DNA of 64,000 bases from Zygnema cylindricum (GCA_037447655.1 JBBHKE010000225.1:38364-102363); one strand, 5' to 3'. Positions 39,358 to 50,815 are shown, counted from the stretch's first letter. Program-made: numbers and translations. The notes: generated from the letters alone by a model not told the origin.

Positions 39358-42300
39358 TCAATATTTTACGGCGGTTTGCGCCGCCGCCATAAGAGCATTT
39401 TTGTCGTCTTGGTTGATACTCCAAAACATATAACCGCCCAATCCCTTATCTCGTGCAAATTTTGCTTTCGTCCTAATAGTTGCCACATTGTCGTACCCGA
39501 TCCATTGCGTTCCACTAAAGGCATAAACCGACGATGATTTCGAGTCGAGAACAATCGTCGCGCCTTTCTTTTCAAAAAAGTTTGTTATTTCAAAATATGT
39601 CCATGTCCCTCCTTCCTTGTCCTGCTCACATGAAAAGTATAAATATATAAATATATAAAATATGGATATCAAAAAACATATCAACATACATATCACTAAG
39701 TATGATGAACAGACAAGGCAAAAGAGGGGAGAGGGGAGAGGAGGGAAGGAGGAGACGAAGGGGAGAGAAGGGGCGAAGGTGACATGGCGAGGGGGAAACA
39801 AGGGGAGAGGGGGAGCAGGCAAGAGGGAGAGTGGAGGAGAGGGGATACAAAAGTGAGATGGGCTAGGGAAAGGAAGGCACAAGGGGGGAAGGGGAGGGAA
39901 GGGTGAGAGAGGGTGAGCGAGGGGGCAAGGGGAGGGAAGGGTGAGAGAGGGTGAGCGAGGGGGCAAGGGGGCGAGAAGGAGAGGGGGAGAGGAAGAGGAG
40001 AAGGAGAGGGAGAGGGAGAGGGAGAGGGAGAGGGAGAGGGAGAGGGGGAGAGAGAGGGAGGAGTAGGAGCGAGAGCGAGAGAGGTAGCGGGAGATGGAGA
40101 GAGAGGCAGAGGAAGAGGGAGGGGGAGAGAGAGGGAATTAACCGAGTCTTCATCACTCACCTGAGTTATGGGACCCGATTTTCCAATTCCTTTAGCCGAT
40201 GCCCCAACTCCATGTTTACTTGGGTCCGTTAAAGTCCAACTATGTCCATATGCCGCCAAACCAAGTACAATTTTTTTCGAACTTAACCCTAACTTTTGCC
40301 AAATGTTAACCGCTCCCGTTATAGAAGCCGCAGGATTTTTCGAATCCACTAAAGCCGTATGGAGTCCGGTTTCTTTTTCCCAAGATCCGTGAAAATCGTA
40401 CGTCATAACTCCGACCCAATCCAAAGTTTTCGCGAGAATCGGTACATTGTAAGAAATTTGGACATCTGGACCCCAAGCCGCAACGGCGGCGGTTAAAAGA
40501 AGAGCAGTTTTTTTGGATTTCGCTTTCTCGACAGTGATTTGGGCGCGGAAATCGGTCAATAGTTTTCCAAAATTCATTTTGTCGACAGAATTGGACGGAA
40601 TTTCCCAATCGATGTCCAATCCATCGAAACCGTATTTTCGGGCGAAAGAAATCGCACTATTTATGAATTTTAGACGATTAGCGCTTGTTTTTGAGAGATT
40701 GGAAAAGGATTTTGTGACCGAAGGCTTTCCTCCTCCTCCAATAGAAATGAGGGACTTGACTCCTTTGGAATGAATAAATTTGTTAAACCGATAATAAAGC
40801 CCTTTTTCAGGATATTTTTTGGGGTCGGGGCCAAGATCTACGTATGCATCGGTTGGAATCACCTGAAAAAAAAATTGACCAAAGAGAAAAAAACAAGAGA
40901 ATCTCAACATTTTTATGAAAGATAATGGCCTCTGATAAAGGGGGGAGATAAAGAGAGAGGGTATTAGAGAAAAGAGGCAAAGGGAGAGAGCTGATTAGGG
41001 ACATGAGGACCGGGCAGAAGGGAGGGAGAGAGAGGAGATTAGAGAGGGAGAGGTGTCAGGGAGGGAGATGAGGACAGAGAGAGGGAGAGGAAGCGAGTTA
41101 GAGAGAGGGAATGGTGGGAAAAAAGAAAAGGGAGAAGGAGAGCGAATACATTAATGATTAATGATGAAAGTCCTTGAAGATCATGAGAGTATAACTAGCA
41201 TATTAAAAAATATAGGTAATAGCATTTTGAATTGGGATGATACTAGTGAAGGAAAAAACCATATAACTAAGGAGAGGAAGTATGAGTGTGCAAGCACTAA
41301 TTGGGAAAAAAGAAAATGGAGAAGGAGAGCGAGAGAGGGAAGAGTGAAAGAAAGCAGGAAGAAAGAGAAGTGATAATTTGAAAAGATAAAGAGACAAATA
41401 TTCTGTTTTTACCAAAAAAAAGTCTTTCAATTGTCAGACTTCTATCATCTGTCATTTATTATTTTAAATTGCATGGGAACACATTGTTTAACTTTTTCAT
41501 ATTTTTGTTTTCGTTATTGTTTTTCATATCAATGTCATATGAATATTCTCTTTTTAGCTTTGACGATTAAAATTTGAATATTCCTGTTGGAATTTTTTTA
41601 CTCATATTTTTTTGATTTCTAAAAGGTTCAGTAGCCTTTAAGAGAGAGTTCCCCGGATCAAAATAGAAGAGAAAAAAAAAACCCGCGAAAATCAAAAAAT
41701 TCACGGAGAAGGGTACAAGCACTGAGTGTCCGTACAAATCGCCAAAACATACCAACGTGTACTTGTGATGTTTACTGTACTTCCGTACTACGTCCCGTAC
41801 CTTAGAAAAGATGTTCGAAGTACCAAATCTTGTACCATAGTTCAAAAGTGTGACAAGCGGTCATACCGTATTATACGCATGTACGAGTCTAACCACCTAT
41901 AAAATTTTCATACCTTTCCGCAAATCTAAAGTACGATCCGGTAAATCAACGGTTAGCAAATTTTAAGACCGTTTCGTCTGGTGTTTGAAGGACAGTTCAG
42001 GAAACCAGTCAAACCACACCGTGTGACGTTATACCGCCCATCGTTATTAATTTCATAAGGGTAATAACTAATAACACTAATTCGGTCGCTACTTTTTGGG
42101 ACCGAAAATCACAAGTGGATTTCAATTTGCTACGTCCCCTTGTACAAAATTAGTAAAATAATTTTAATTTCGCATTAACGCTAATAAATCCTTCACGGTA
42201 AAAACGGTTGGTGGTGTACAGTGCAGTACTGGTATGTACTGTACGGTCAGTGGCGTGTCGGCTGACCTGAAATGTTTTCGAGTCGATGTCCGCAAACGAG

Positions 42301-42817
42301 TAGATCAGGTGCGTGAAGTACAGTACTGCGCGCTTATGTTTTCCGGGAAGTACGCGTACGGCGCCGACGTGTACACGGCCCAGTTCGGGTAGTACCCGAC
42401 GCGTTTCAGTGAACTGTACGGCGTCTTGGCGGGCGGAGGCGGCGGCACCGCCCAACAATTGCTCTGACACCCGGCGGCACAATACGCCTTGGTGGATCCG
42501 CACCATCCGTACTGACTGCACAAGTACGACAACACAAAGTCGGAAACGAAGAATAAGTACTTTCCGAACGACGCTTGGCTCGTATCGAAGCAAAGCCATG
42601 CAGAGACAAAACGTGGTTCAACTTTTTTTGGGTTAAATTTTTTTAGAGTTTCTCGGGCGTTTTTCTGCCTTTACCTGCAACAAAGTCCATTCGCGCATTT
42701 TCGATTGCCATTGGCGGCTCCACATTCTCCATCAGCTGCCACGTAGCTCCAAGAAGCAGCCATGAAAGCTCCAAGAAGAAGCCCAAGGAGCGCTAAGCGT
42801 CTCCTTTCGGCAGCCAT
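39358..42817 (-). CDS. Secreted chitinase, hevein (CBM18) domain plus GH18, four exons, one frame break
   Basis: Exons, minus strand: 42,675-42,817, 42,267-42,515, 40,161-40,862, 39,358-39,621, all with GT-AG introns (GTAAAG, GTCAGC, GTGAGT donors). About 450 residues. Exon 1 gives a signal peptide ([16 protein letters not shown]) and the hevein start; the exon 1/2 join completes [22 protein letters not shown] linker leads to GH18 ([28 protein letters not shown] at about 169-174, catalytic FDGLDIDWE with Glu about 216, [23 protein letters not shown]). GH18 hydrolyses beta-1,4-GlcNAc polymers; CBM18 binds chitin; usual role defence or wall turnover. Odd: at about 42,316-42,320 an extra TGTAC shifts the frame between ISAQY and FTHL, so either a recent null allele or a sequence error. 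A decayed tandem copy lies at 28.9-34.4 kb. Confidence 0.88.
39622..40160 (-). other. Chitinase intron 3, pyrimidine-only on the sense strand
   Basis: Nearly the whole intron on the coding strand is CCCTCTCCCT-type repeat (39,720-40,135). The same intron in the pseudogene (29,121-29,361) carries a shorter tract of the same kind, so the repeat has expanded or contracted since duplication. Confidence 0.85.
41140..41310 (+). pseudogene. Copia gag fragment in chitinase intron 2
   Basis: Plus-strand gag text [37 protein letters not shown], and CTAGTGAAGGAAA. It is the shorter counterpart of 34,838-35,180, at the same place in the same intron. Confidence 0.75.
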
Positions 42818-43232
42818 GGCTGCTCGCTGAAGACGACTGAGCTAATCACTGTTGACTTCTATCTCATCTCCGATATTATCTTTGATACTGTTTCTGACAT
42901 AATCAGACGAAAAGTGGAATGGGAGGGTTTGAACTTTATACTGGAGTCTGTGAGAATTCAGATTCGTACACGTAACGGTCAACTGAAGAGCACTTTCATT
43001 TTTTGTTATTTAGCGTTGAAATTCGGGAATTGGTGGAGTGTGTACATGGTAATTGACTTGAAAACTTTATGACGAGGACGTACGGCCTACAAGTTGATGG
43101 ACCCACATGTACGGAATTCGCGGCGAGTTCTCGTCTGGTGTTGAATTGCGGAGTCAACAACCATAGAAACCCGTTGAACAGGATGGACCAATGGAGTATA
43201 AGGATCTGTTACGCTTACGGTGGCCTACCATT

Positions 43233-43407
43233 AGCGAAGAAGTGGGGTTTTTTACAGAGGGCCGTACCGTTTCGTACAGTCCGTACCATTTATTTTTTTT
43301 TGGTTGGAAAACATCATTTTAGCGAAGAAGTGGGGTTTTTTACAGAGGGCCGTATCGTTTCGTACAGTCCGTAGCATTTTTTTTTTGGTTGGAAAACATC
43401 ATTACGG
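43233..43407 (+). repeat. Tandem duplication, 88-bp unit, two copies
   Basis: Units starting AGCGAAGAAGTGGGGTTTTT at 43,233 and 43,321 are almost identical. From 42,840 to 43,230 and 43,410 to 43,727 no gene is seen. Confidence 0.9.
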
Positions 43408-43727
43408 GAAAATGTCCAAGGTTGTAGGCGTGAATTCGGACCGTCGGATGCTCTTATACTTTTTATCCGTGACGCCACATCACTAACCCTACAGTTTGTT
43501 AAGACCGTGCACAGGAAGGACAATTCTCGAAGACAACGTGTAAAATGGGCCGCGTGGAGAAGGTAAAAAAAATCCACGATGAGCGCGCACATATGTGCGT
43601 ACACGTGGCATGAGCCATGTGCCTTCCGCCAGGGTGGCTGCGAATCCGCCGAAAATATCCCGTCACGCTCCCACCATCAAAGTTTGCCGCCGCTTTTTTG
43701 TCGTTGCGTTTTGAAAATTTGGGTAGT

Positions 43728-44226
43728 GCACCGCGAATCGTAATTAGAGTAAATTACTCTAATTCGGTCGCTCGAAATTACGACTATATCACATGAAATA
43801 GAGTAGATGACTCTAATTTATTTATTAATCTATTTAAGGTAAGGTTTAATTAGCGTAAGTTTTCTAATATAGGTTCATTTTAAATAGTGTGGAGTACCGA
43901 CGACCTCCGACTGTGCAAAATTGCACTTTATTAAGTAAAAAAGTACAAATATTGATTTAATACAGGCCATTGTCATGTCACTGCGTTAAACAAACCGAGT
44001 AGTGCAAACGTCATAGTGACGATAAACTGTACGTTTTGCCAAATTTTGTACGAATACCTTGCTCACAGTAGAGGATATAAGCGTGCCAAATTTAGAGTAC
44101 TTAAATAAATTAGAGTAAACTTCATAGTTGAAGCAGCTCTATCACATAAATTAGCGTTCATTACTCTATTTTTTTTTTGTTTTTGTACTCTAATTTTTTC
44201 ATTCTCTAATTACGATTCCCGGTGTA
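43728..44226. mobile_element. TGCACCG/TACACCG-family MITE, 499 bp
   Basis: Ends TGCACCGCGAATCGTAATTA and inward TACACCGGGAATCGTAATTA. Its left third recurs inverted at 57,815-57,980. Confidence 0.75.
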
Positions 44227-44319
44227 GTGTAGTACATATAATGCCCTCTGTACAAGTCATTAATAACCTCCGCTGGTACAGATATTATCTCCGCTGGTAC
44301 AGATATTGCTTGTGTTGTG

Positions 44320-45209
44320 TGAAATTCTGTGGTCTCCATTGACCCACAGAATGAGCAGCCTATGTAAAGCCTCTAGGATAATATTTGCCCCTTCTACTTT
44401 CCCGCTGAATAAGCGCCGCCCAGGCACACAAATATTCAGACCACTCTCACCCTTGTGAGGACAAGACTCCCCTGAGTCAAACGCAAAAAGAATCACTGAA
44501 TTTGCTCACCCGAGCAGTAAGTTATGGCTGGTCAAAGATGACCTTTATAGTTACAAGCTCTCTTAGAGAGAGAGGTACCTAAATATTACTAAGTCTCGGT
44601 CTGCCTACTCACGACTACCTACTATTAAACCCTAGTCCAATAGGAACACTATAAAGTACAAGAAGGTACAATGGGCGATGTACTTATTGTACAACTATTG
44701 TACGACAAGGTCTACAAGGTGACACCTGTCATATCGGAAGCCATGGTTCCTCCTCCCATCTTCTCCGGTATCAAATAATGTGGCGCCACGTGGCACCGCG
44801 TGACGCTATATCCGTATGCCGCCAAAAAGCTCACTTCGCGTGGCGGCTATAATGCCGGCCGTCCGATCAAAACATATTTTACACGGTTCAGATTCGCGTA
44901 CATGCAGAAATTGCTCCTTTTGGTTAGTCTGCTGTTAATTAGCTGTTTCGTTAATGTTTATATATTTATGAAACCCGTCACGTGTATCGTTTCGTAACGC
45001 CTTAATGGTTAAGGCGTTAGGCGACAAAGAATCTAGAGGTCACGGGTTCAAACCTAGACCTAGGCATCATTTTAGCCAAAATACCCTTAACTGCAAAAAC
45101 TGCCACTTTCTAAATATGGCGGCAGCCATGGCGCGCCTTTGATCCTTACTCTCTTTCTTTAAAGCAAAACTAAATAGGGAAGTGAACTATTAATTACCTC
45201 TTTTCAACA
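44320..45209 (-). repeat. 3' LTR of the complete Copia element
   Basis: 890 bases, bordered by TTGTG on the outside and the polypurine tract inside. Contains the tRNA-like module at 44,997-45,066. Confidence 0.93.
44997..45066 (+). other. tRNA-like module inside the 3' LTR
   Basis: GCCTTAATGGTTAAGGCG resembles a tRNA D arm and A box; 25 bases on, GGGTTCAAACCT resembles the T loop and B box. No acceptor stem. Oriented antisense to the Copia element. Confidence 0.6.
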
Positions 45210-45222
45210 CTCCCCTTAATTC

Positions 45223-47958
45223 CTAGTCACTTTTCAATTTTAATCCACAGTTTTCTCTGCAATAAATCAACTTAGGGGAAGGTACTGCTTTTGTCATCAT
45301 GTCTGCAATCATTTCTCTATCAGTTTTATGAACCAGTTTAATAATTTTATTTTCTACCTTCTCTCTGACAAAGCTTAGTCTAATATCCATATGCTTAGCT
45401 TTGAAGTGATGTTTCGGATTAGCTGCAATCGAGATAGCAGCTTGATTATCACAAAAAACATTTTGAGTTCCAAACTTCATGAACCCAAGTTCTTCAAGAA
45501 GAGATTTAACCCACATTAATTCTTTGGTGGCAGCACAAGAAGCCATGTATTCAGCCTCCATAGTGGACTGAGCAACTACTTTTTGTTCTTGCTACTCCAA
45601 CAACATGCACCGGATCCAATTTGCAACACATATCCAGTCGTACACCGCCTTAAAGGCACATCTCCATAACTGGCATCACTCCAGGTGGTGATGTCAGTGT
45701 GCTCCCCTCCGAAATGCAACCATAATTCCCTTGTCCCCACCAGATACCTCATCACCCTTTTGGCAGCCTCCAAGTCTCTCTTTCTTGGTTCATTTAGACT
45801 TCTACTAAGGACACCTACAGCTGCAGCTATATCCGGACAGGTACAGTTCATAAAATAAATTAAACTGCCTACAACTTGCCGATAAGGAATTTTTTCCGTA
45901 AATTTTCTTTCTATCTCATCCATCTCATCATTAATGATCAATATTCCTCTCTCTTCACTCACCTCAAACACTTTCTTCAAATCCATAGGAATAGTACATC
46001 CGTTTGCCTTTTCCATCTGAAATTTTTCTAGCATATTACCGATTGTTTCTTTTTGAGTGAGTCTTATAATTCTATTCCCTCTATCTCTCTCCATCTGAAT
46101 TCCCAAAATATACTTTGCTCCGCCGAGATCTTTTATTTCAAAAGTGCTTCTAAGATCCTGTTTTAGTTTGTTAATTTTATCTAAGGACTTGCTTAAGACC
46201 AACAAATCATTTACATATATAGCAATTAATATCACTCCATCCTCATCCTCAAATAAATATATAGAGTGATCTAAACTAATTCAGATATACCCCAAACCGG
46301 TCAGAAACTCGTCTAGCTTAATATTCCATTGTCGCGGGGCTTGCTTAAGCCCATAGAGTGATTTTATCAGTTTACAAACCTTGTTTTTTTCCTCACTTTC
46401 CACGAATCCTTCCGGTTGCCTGATGTAAATTTCTTCTTCCAACTCTCCGTGCAAAAAGGCCGTTTTAATATCCATCTGGTGGATTTCCATATCATTCGCT
46501 GCGGCTATACTTAAAAGGATTCTAACAGAAGGAAATTTGACTACAGGTGCAAAGGTTTCTTCGTAGTCTATCCGTTCTTTCTGAGTATAACCTTTTACAA
46601 CTAACCTAGCTTTGTACCTCTCAATGGTATTATCGGGGTTTAATTTAAGTTTCAAAACCCACTTACATCCGATCGATTTTCGGTCCAGTGGACAATCTAC
46701 CAACTCCCATGTATTGGCTTCCATGATAGAGGCCATTTCTTCATTTATAGTTGTGATCCACAGGCTACTTTCTGGGGTGTTTATGGCCTCTAAGTATGTC
46801 TGAGGTTCATTCGGGTGAGACATCTTTGTGAGTTGGTTATTTACTTGTCTTTCTTGAAGTCGTTTACTACTTCTTCTCCCCCTTCAAAATCGGAAGCTGG
46901 TATGGAAGGCATCCTTTGGTTTCGTTTAGGAAGATTTTCAGCTCCCCTATCTTCTAATTCCGGTGTCTCATCGAAATCCTCATCGGTTTCCACTTCGTAT
47001 TGTGGCGTTGCCTCGGATGTTGTCCTTTCCTCCTCCTTTGGTAGATCTGCAGATTTTCCTTTTTGTCCATCTTCCATCTCTTCATATTCAAAGTCAAAGT
47101 CAAAAAACTGATCCGTTTCAAATCTGATTTTGACTTCCTTATTATATTTGAATGGATCAATGGACTTCTCTTCATTCATCACCACTATGTGTTTTACCAA
47201 AATTATATCTCTCTTTTTCAAGTCGTTCACTCGGTATCCTTTTGTGCTCTCATCATATCCTACAAGATATCCTGGTTTCCCTCTTCCCTCTAACTTCCAT
47301 TTAGTCTTATCGGAATCTAAACTATAAACTTGACTTCCGAACACTCAAACTAGACAAATCAGGCTTTCTTCCTGTCCACCTCTCATACGGAGTTTCCTAT
47401 TTATTTGCTGAAGTTAGGACTCTATTTTTGATGAAGTTGGCATAGTTCATAGACTCAGCCCAAAACTGCAGCCCTATCCTCTTGTCACTTAACATACTTC
47501 TGGATATATCTTCTAAATTCTATTCACTTTTTCTGCTACTCCATTTTGTTCCGGATTATAGGGAATTGTTTTCTCATGATGAATTCCTTCTTCTTTAAGA
47601 TATTCTTCAAATTCCCTTGAGGTGTATTCTTTCCCATTATCACTTCTTATCTCTTTTATTGAGGTTTCATGTAGCTTTCACTCCATACTTTATACTCTTT
47701 GAAACATCTTAATACCTCTGACTTATGTTTGAGAAAGTATACCTTCGTGTATCGAGACCAATCATCTGTGATAGTTAACATCCATCTCTTCCCCCCATGT
47801 GAAGCATACCTAGCATGTCCCCAAACATCAGTGTGAACTATATCTAATACTTTCTCTCTCCTATATGTGGTTGCCTTTGGAAATGGAAGTCTATGAATCT
47901 TCCCTTGGGCACATACACTATAATCATCAAAGGTCTCATCATCTTCAAAAGTAATACC
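45223..47958 (-). pseudogene. Copia integrase, reverse transcriptase and RNase H, broken
   Basis: Integrase pieces at 47,700-47,958 (HTDVWGHARY, TITDDWSRY) and its tail at 46,841-47,344 (MFGSQVYSLDSDK, KPGYLVGYDESTKGYRV). RT at 46,281-46,823 has GCKWVLKLKLNPDN, HQMDIKTAFLHG and SLYGLKQAPRQWN. The next frame, 45,576-46,235, holds the catalytic box as YVNDL instead of YVDDL, a change expected to abolish activity. RNase H at 45,223-45,561 has MEAEYMA and MDIRLSFVRE. Stops fall between the frames at about 47,345, 46,824, 46,236 and 45,575. Confidence 0.9.
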
Positions 47959-49619
47959 CTACACTATTCCCTTTTTCTTCATTTTCTTTAATCTATCTAG
48001 ATGCACATGCCCCAACCTTTTATGCCAAAGCATCATCTCACTTGCACACGAGTATAGAACACTCTTTTCATTGCAAAGTACAATTCTAAACATTCCTTGA
48101 ATGCCCTTCTCAGCTATGAAATAAACCTCATTATCAAAGCTTGCTGTGAAGATTCCTTTCCTAGTTCCTGTTTCAAACTCCTTTTCATCTAAGACAGCTG
48201 TTGAGACTAGGTTCTTGCTAAGCTGTGGAATGTAAAGAACGTCTGAGAGTGATACAATTGAGGCCTTTCCATCAACTAAAACCTTCAAGTCAACAGTTCC
48301 AACAAGACTTGTGGTTTCTACTCTACCATCTCCGTACTCTATCTCAACTGTTGGGATTTTTCTCAGTTTAGTGAACCACCGCTTATCTTTGCACATATGC
48401 ATTGAAGCCCTTGAGTCTATGATCCATCCATCCTCGGGTGGATACCTTTTACCTCCAAAATCACACTTTTGTCTCCGTGGAATGTCGACATGCTTTTCAG
48501 TGTTTTTTAGATTAAGAAGAAGCTCCTCAAGCTCCTCTTCTGGTTCGGTTTTTTCTTCCACTTCCTCATCATAAACTTGAGTGAAGAAAGCCTTTCCTCC
48601 ATCCCTTGAGGTTCCTTGACCATCTTTGAGTCGAAGATCTGCAAGTTTGACACAATCTGCCATATAGTATCCCGGTTTCTTGAAGAAGTGACATAATCCT
48701 CCTCGAGAAGCTCCTCTCCCTTGTCTATCAAATCTGCCACCTCCTTGTCCTCTTCCACCAAAGTTTCGATAGGGATCTTTCCCTCTCTCCTCATCACGCT
48801 TCCGCCAATCAGCTCCTGCATACAATGCTTGAACACTTGGACTCCCTCTCCTAAGCTCTATGGTGCTTTCTTTCACTAAAATCATTCCAACTATATCATC
48901 CCAATTCTTATTGCTATCTCCCATGTTTTGCAATCGGTTAATGATATTCTCATACTCTTCATGTAGTTTCATCATTAATGTGTTCACTCTTTGTCTCTCG
49001 GACCATGAGTTACCAGCACTCTCTTACTCTCCAAATAATGCTCCTAAATCATTGCAATAATTATTCATACTTGCTATTTTATAAGTATAAGTTGTAATCT
49101 TATTTTCAGCCAGCTGTTGTTGCTGCAATGATCCACTCTTATATTTGTTAACTAGTGATATCCAAATCTGAGATGAAGATTTGACATGCATAAAGGGAAT
49201 GGCAATGCTCTTTGCTACACTTTTAAGAATTAAGAGCTTAGCAACCTTGTCTTTGTAGTTCCACTTTTCACACTCTAATCTTTCGGTCTGAACCCTTGTC
49301 GCCGTTTTTGGTGGTGCTGCTGCTGGTATCACCTTCGGCAATGCTGTCACTTGAGTTGCAACTCCTCCCTTTTCTCCTTCCATGACAATCTCCTCTCCTT
49401 CCTCATCTTTATCCTCGGTGATGGTGGAAGCTGTTCTACCAACTGTAGAGGCGGAGTTGCCAAAAAAATGTGTCCCTCCAAACCCAGGTGGAGGTGGGCA
49501 TTGAATTGTCCAGACACTATGCCCCATAGATGCTTCTCAAATAGTTCTCCCTCCATCATCATTTCCCAATAAAGAAAGTCTGATCCATCAAATATGGGCA
49601 CCCTAGAGGGTGGGCCCAT
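47959..49619 (-). pseudogene. Copia gag, protease and pre-integrase domain, broken
   Basis: The gag ATG at 49,617-49,619 lies inside the primer-binding site (MGPPSRVPIFDGSDFLYW). It continues in other frames at 49,024-49,527 (WISLVNKYKSGSLQQQQ) and 47,959-48,987. The zinc knuckle reads CHFFKKPGYYMADC: the second Cys is Phe and the His is Tyr. The protease box is IIDSRASMHMC with Arg in place of Gly. The end has the GAG-pre-integrase text MLWHKRLGHVHLDRL. In the 11-kb copy of this family the zinc knuckle and protease residues are intact. Confidence 0.9.
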
Positions 49620-49623
49620 AACC
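49609..49623 (-). promoter_or_regulatory. Primer-binding site, half-tRNA type, containing the gag start codon
   Basis: GGTTATGGGCCCACC begins at the first base after the 5' LTR end (..TTTCA). It is complementary to the anticodon stem-loop of plant initiator tRNA-Met, so the tRNA CAU anticodon pairs with the gag AUG. Confidence 0.85.
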
Positions 49624-50513
49624 TGAAATTATGTGGTCTCCATTGACCCACAGAATGAGCAGCCTATGTAAAGCCTCTAGGATAATATTTGCCCCTTCTA
49701 CTTTCCCGCTGAATAAGCGCCGCCCAGGCACACAAATATTCTGACCACTCTCACCCCTGTGAGGACAAGACTCCCCTGAGTCAAACGCAAAAAGAATCAC
49801 TGAATTTGCTCCCCTGAGCAGTAAGTTATGGCTGGTCAAAGATGACCTTTATAGTTACAAGCTCTCTTAGAGAGAGGTACCTAAATATTACTAAGTCTCG
49901 GTCTGCCTACTCACGACTACCTATTACTAAACCCTAGTCCAATAGGAACACTATATAGTACAAGAAGGTAGAATGGGCGATGTACTTATTGTACGACCAT
50001 TGTATGACAAGGTCTACAAGGTGACACCTGTCAAATCGGAAGCCATGGTTCCTCCTCCCATCTTCTCCGGTATCAAATAATGTGGCGCCACGTGGCACCC
50101 CGTGATGATATCTCCGTATACCGCCAAAAAGCTCACTTCGCGTGGCGGCTATAATGCCGGCCGTCCGATCAAAACATATTTTACACGGTTCAGATTCGCG
50201 TACATGCAAAAATTGCTCCTTTTGGTTAGTCTGCTGTTAATTAGCTGTTGCGTTAATGTTTATATATTTATGAAACCCGTCACGTGTATCGTTTCGTAAC
50301 GCCTTAATGGTTAAGGCTTTTAGGCTATAGAGAATCTAGAGGTCACAGGTTCAAATGTAGACCTAGGCATCATTTTAATAAAATACCCTTTACTTCAAAA
50401 AACTGCCACTTTCTAAATATGGCGGCAGCCATGGCGCGCCTTTGATCCTCACTCTCTTTCTTTAAAGCAAAACTAAAATAGGGAAGTGAACTATTAATTA
50501 CCTCTTTTCAACA
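49624..50513 (-). repeat. 5' LTR of the complete Copia element
   Basis: 890 bases, TG..CA ends, followed outward by TTGTG at 50,514-50,518. Confidence 0.93.
50299..50369 (+). other. tRNA-like module inside the 5' LTR
   Basis: Counterpart of 44,997-45,066 (GCCTTAATGGTTAAGGC, then AGGTTCAAATGT), more diverged in the B box. About 145-215 bases from the LTR start, so within U3, antisense. Confidence 0.55.
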
Positions 50514-50656
50514 TTGTGTATCGGTAAAAAATTTATCGCGATAACACCGATACCGATAGTTATCGGTTATCGAACAGTCAGAGGCTCCGATATATTGGTA
50601 CTTTCTGTACTTTTTATACTTTTTGTCCGGAGTACTTTTTGTTCGGTAAACTGAAC

Positions 50657-50815
50657 AGAAAATTAACATGAAATGTACGGTTTTTAACGGGAAATGTACG
50701 GAATCTGATGAAAAATATACGTTGCACTTTGTAGTAGAAAATTAACATGAAATGTACGGTTTTTAACGGGAAATGTACGGAATCTAATGAAAAAAATACG
50801 TTGCACTTTGTAGTA
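50657..50815 (+). repeat. Tandem duplication, 79-bp unit, two copies
   Basis: Units starting AGAAAATTAACATGAAATG at 50,657 and 50,736, nearly identical, inside the TATCGG-rich DNA element. Confidence 0.88.

Larger units (their letters stand above)
44320..50513 (-). mobile_element. Complete Copia retrotransposon, 6.2 kb, decayed
   Basis: Two 890-bp LTRs (44,320-45,209 and 49,624-50,513) start TGTTGAAAAG and end in TTTCA on the minus strand. A perfect 5-bp target duplication TTGTG lies at 44,315-44,319 and 50,514-50,518. A primer-binding site (49,609-49,623) and polypurine tract (AAGGGGAG at 45,210-45,217) are in place, and the domain order gag, protease, integrase, RT, RNase H is that of Ty1/Copia. 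The LTRs differ at roughly 4-5% of positions by eye, so the insertion is old; coding frames are all broken. Confidence 0.95.

Noticed and set aside
39696-40910. 404-codon open frame continuing from chitinase exon 3 into Ser-Pro-Leu repeats
   Set aside because: The repeat part is intron 3 read through a pyrimidine tract. A GTGAGT donor at 40,160 and the family match of exon 4 show it is spliced out.
44997-45066. True tRNA gene
   Set aside because: A- and B-box-like parts are present but there is no acceptor stem or credible anticodon stem, and the module repeats inside LTRs.
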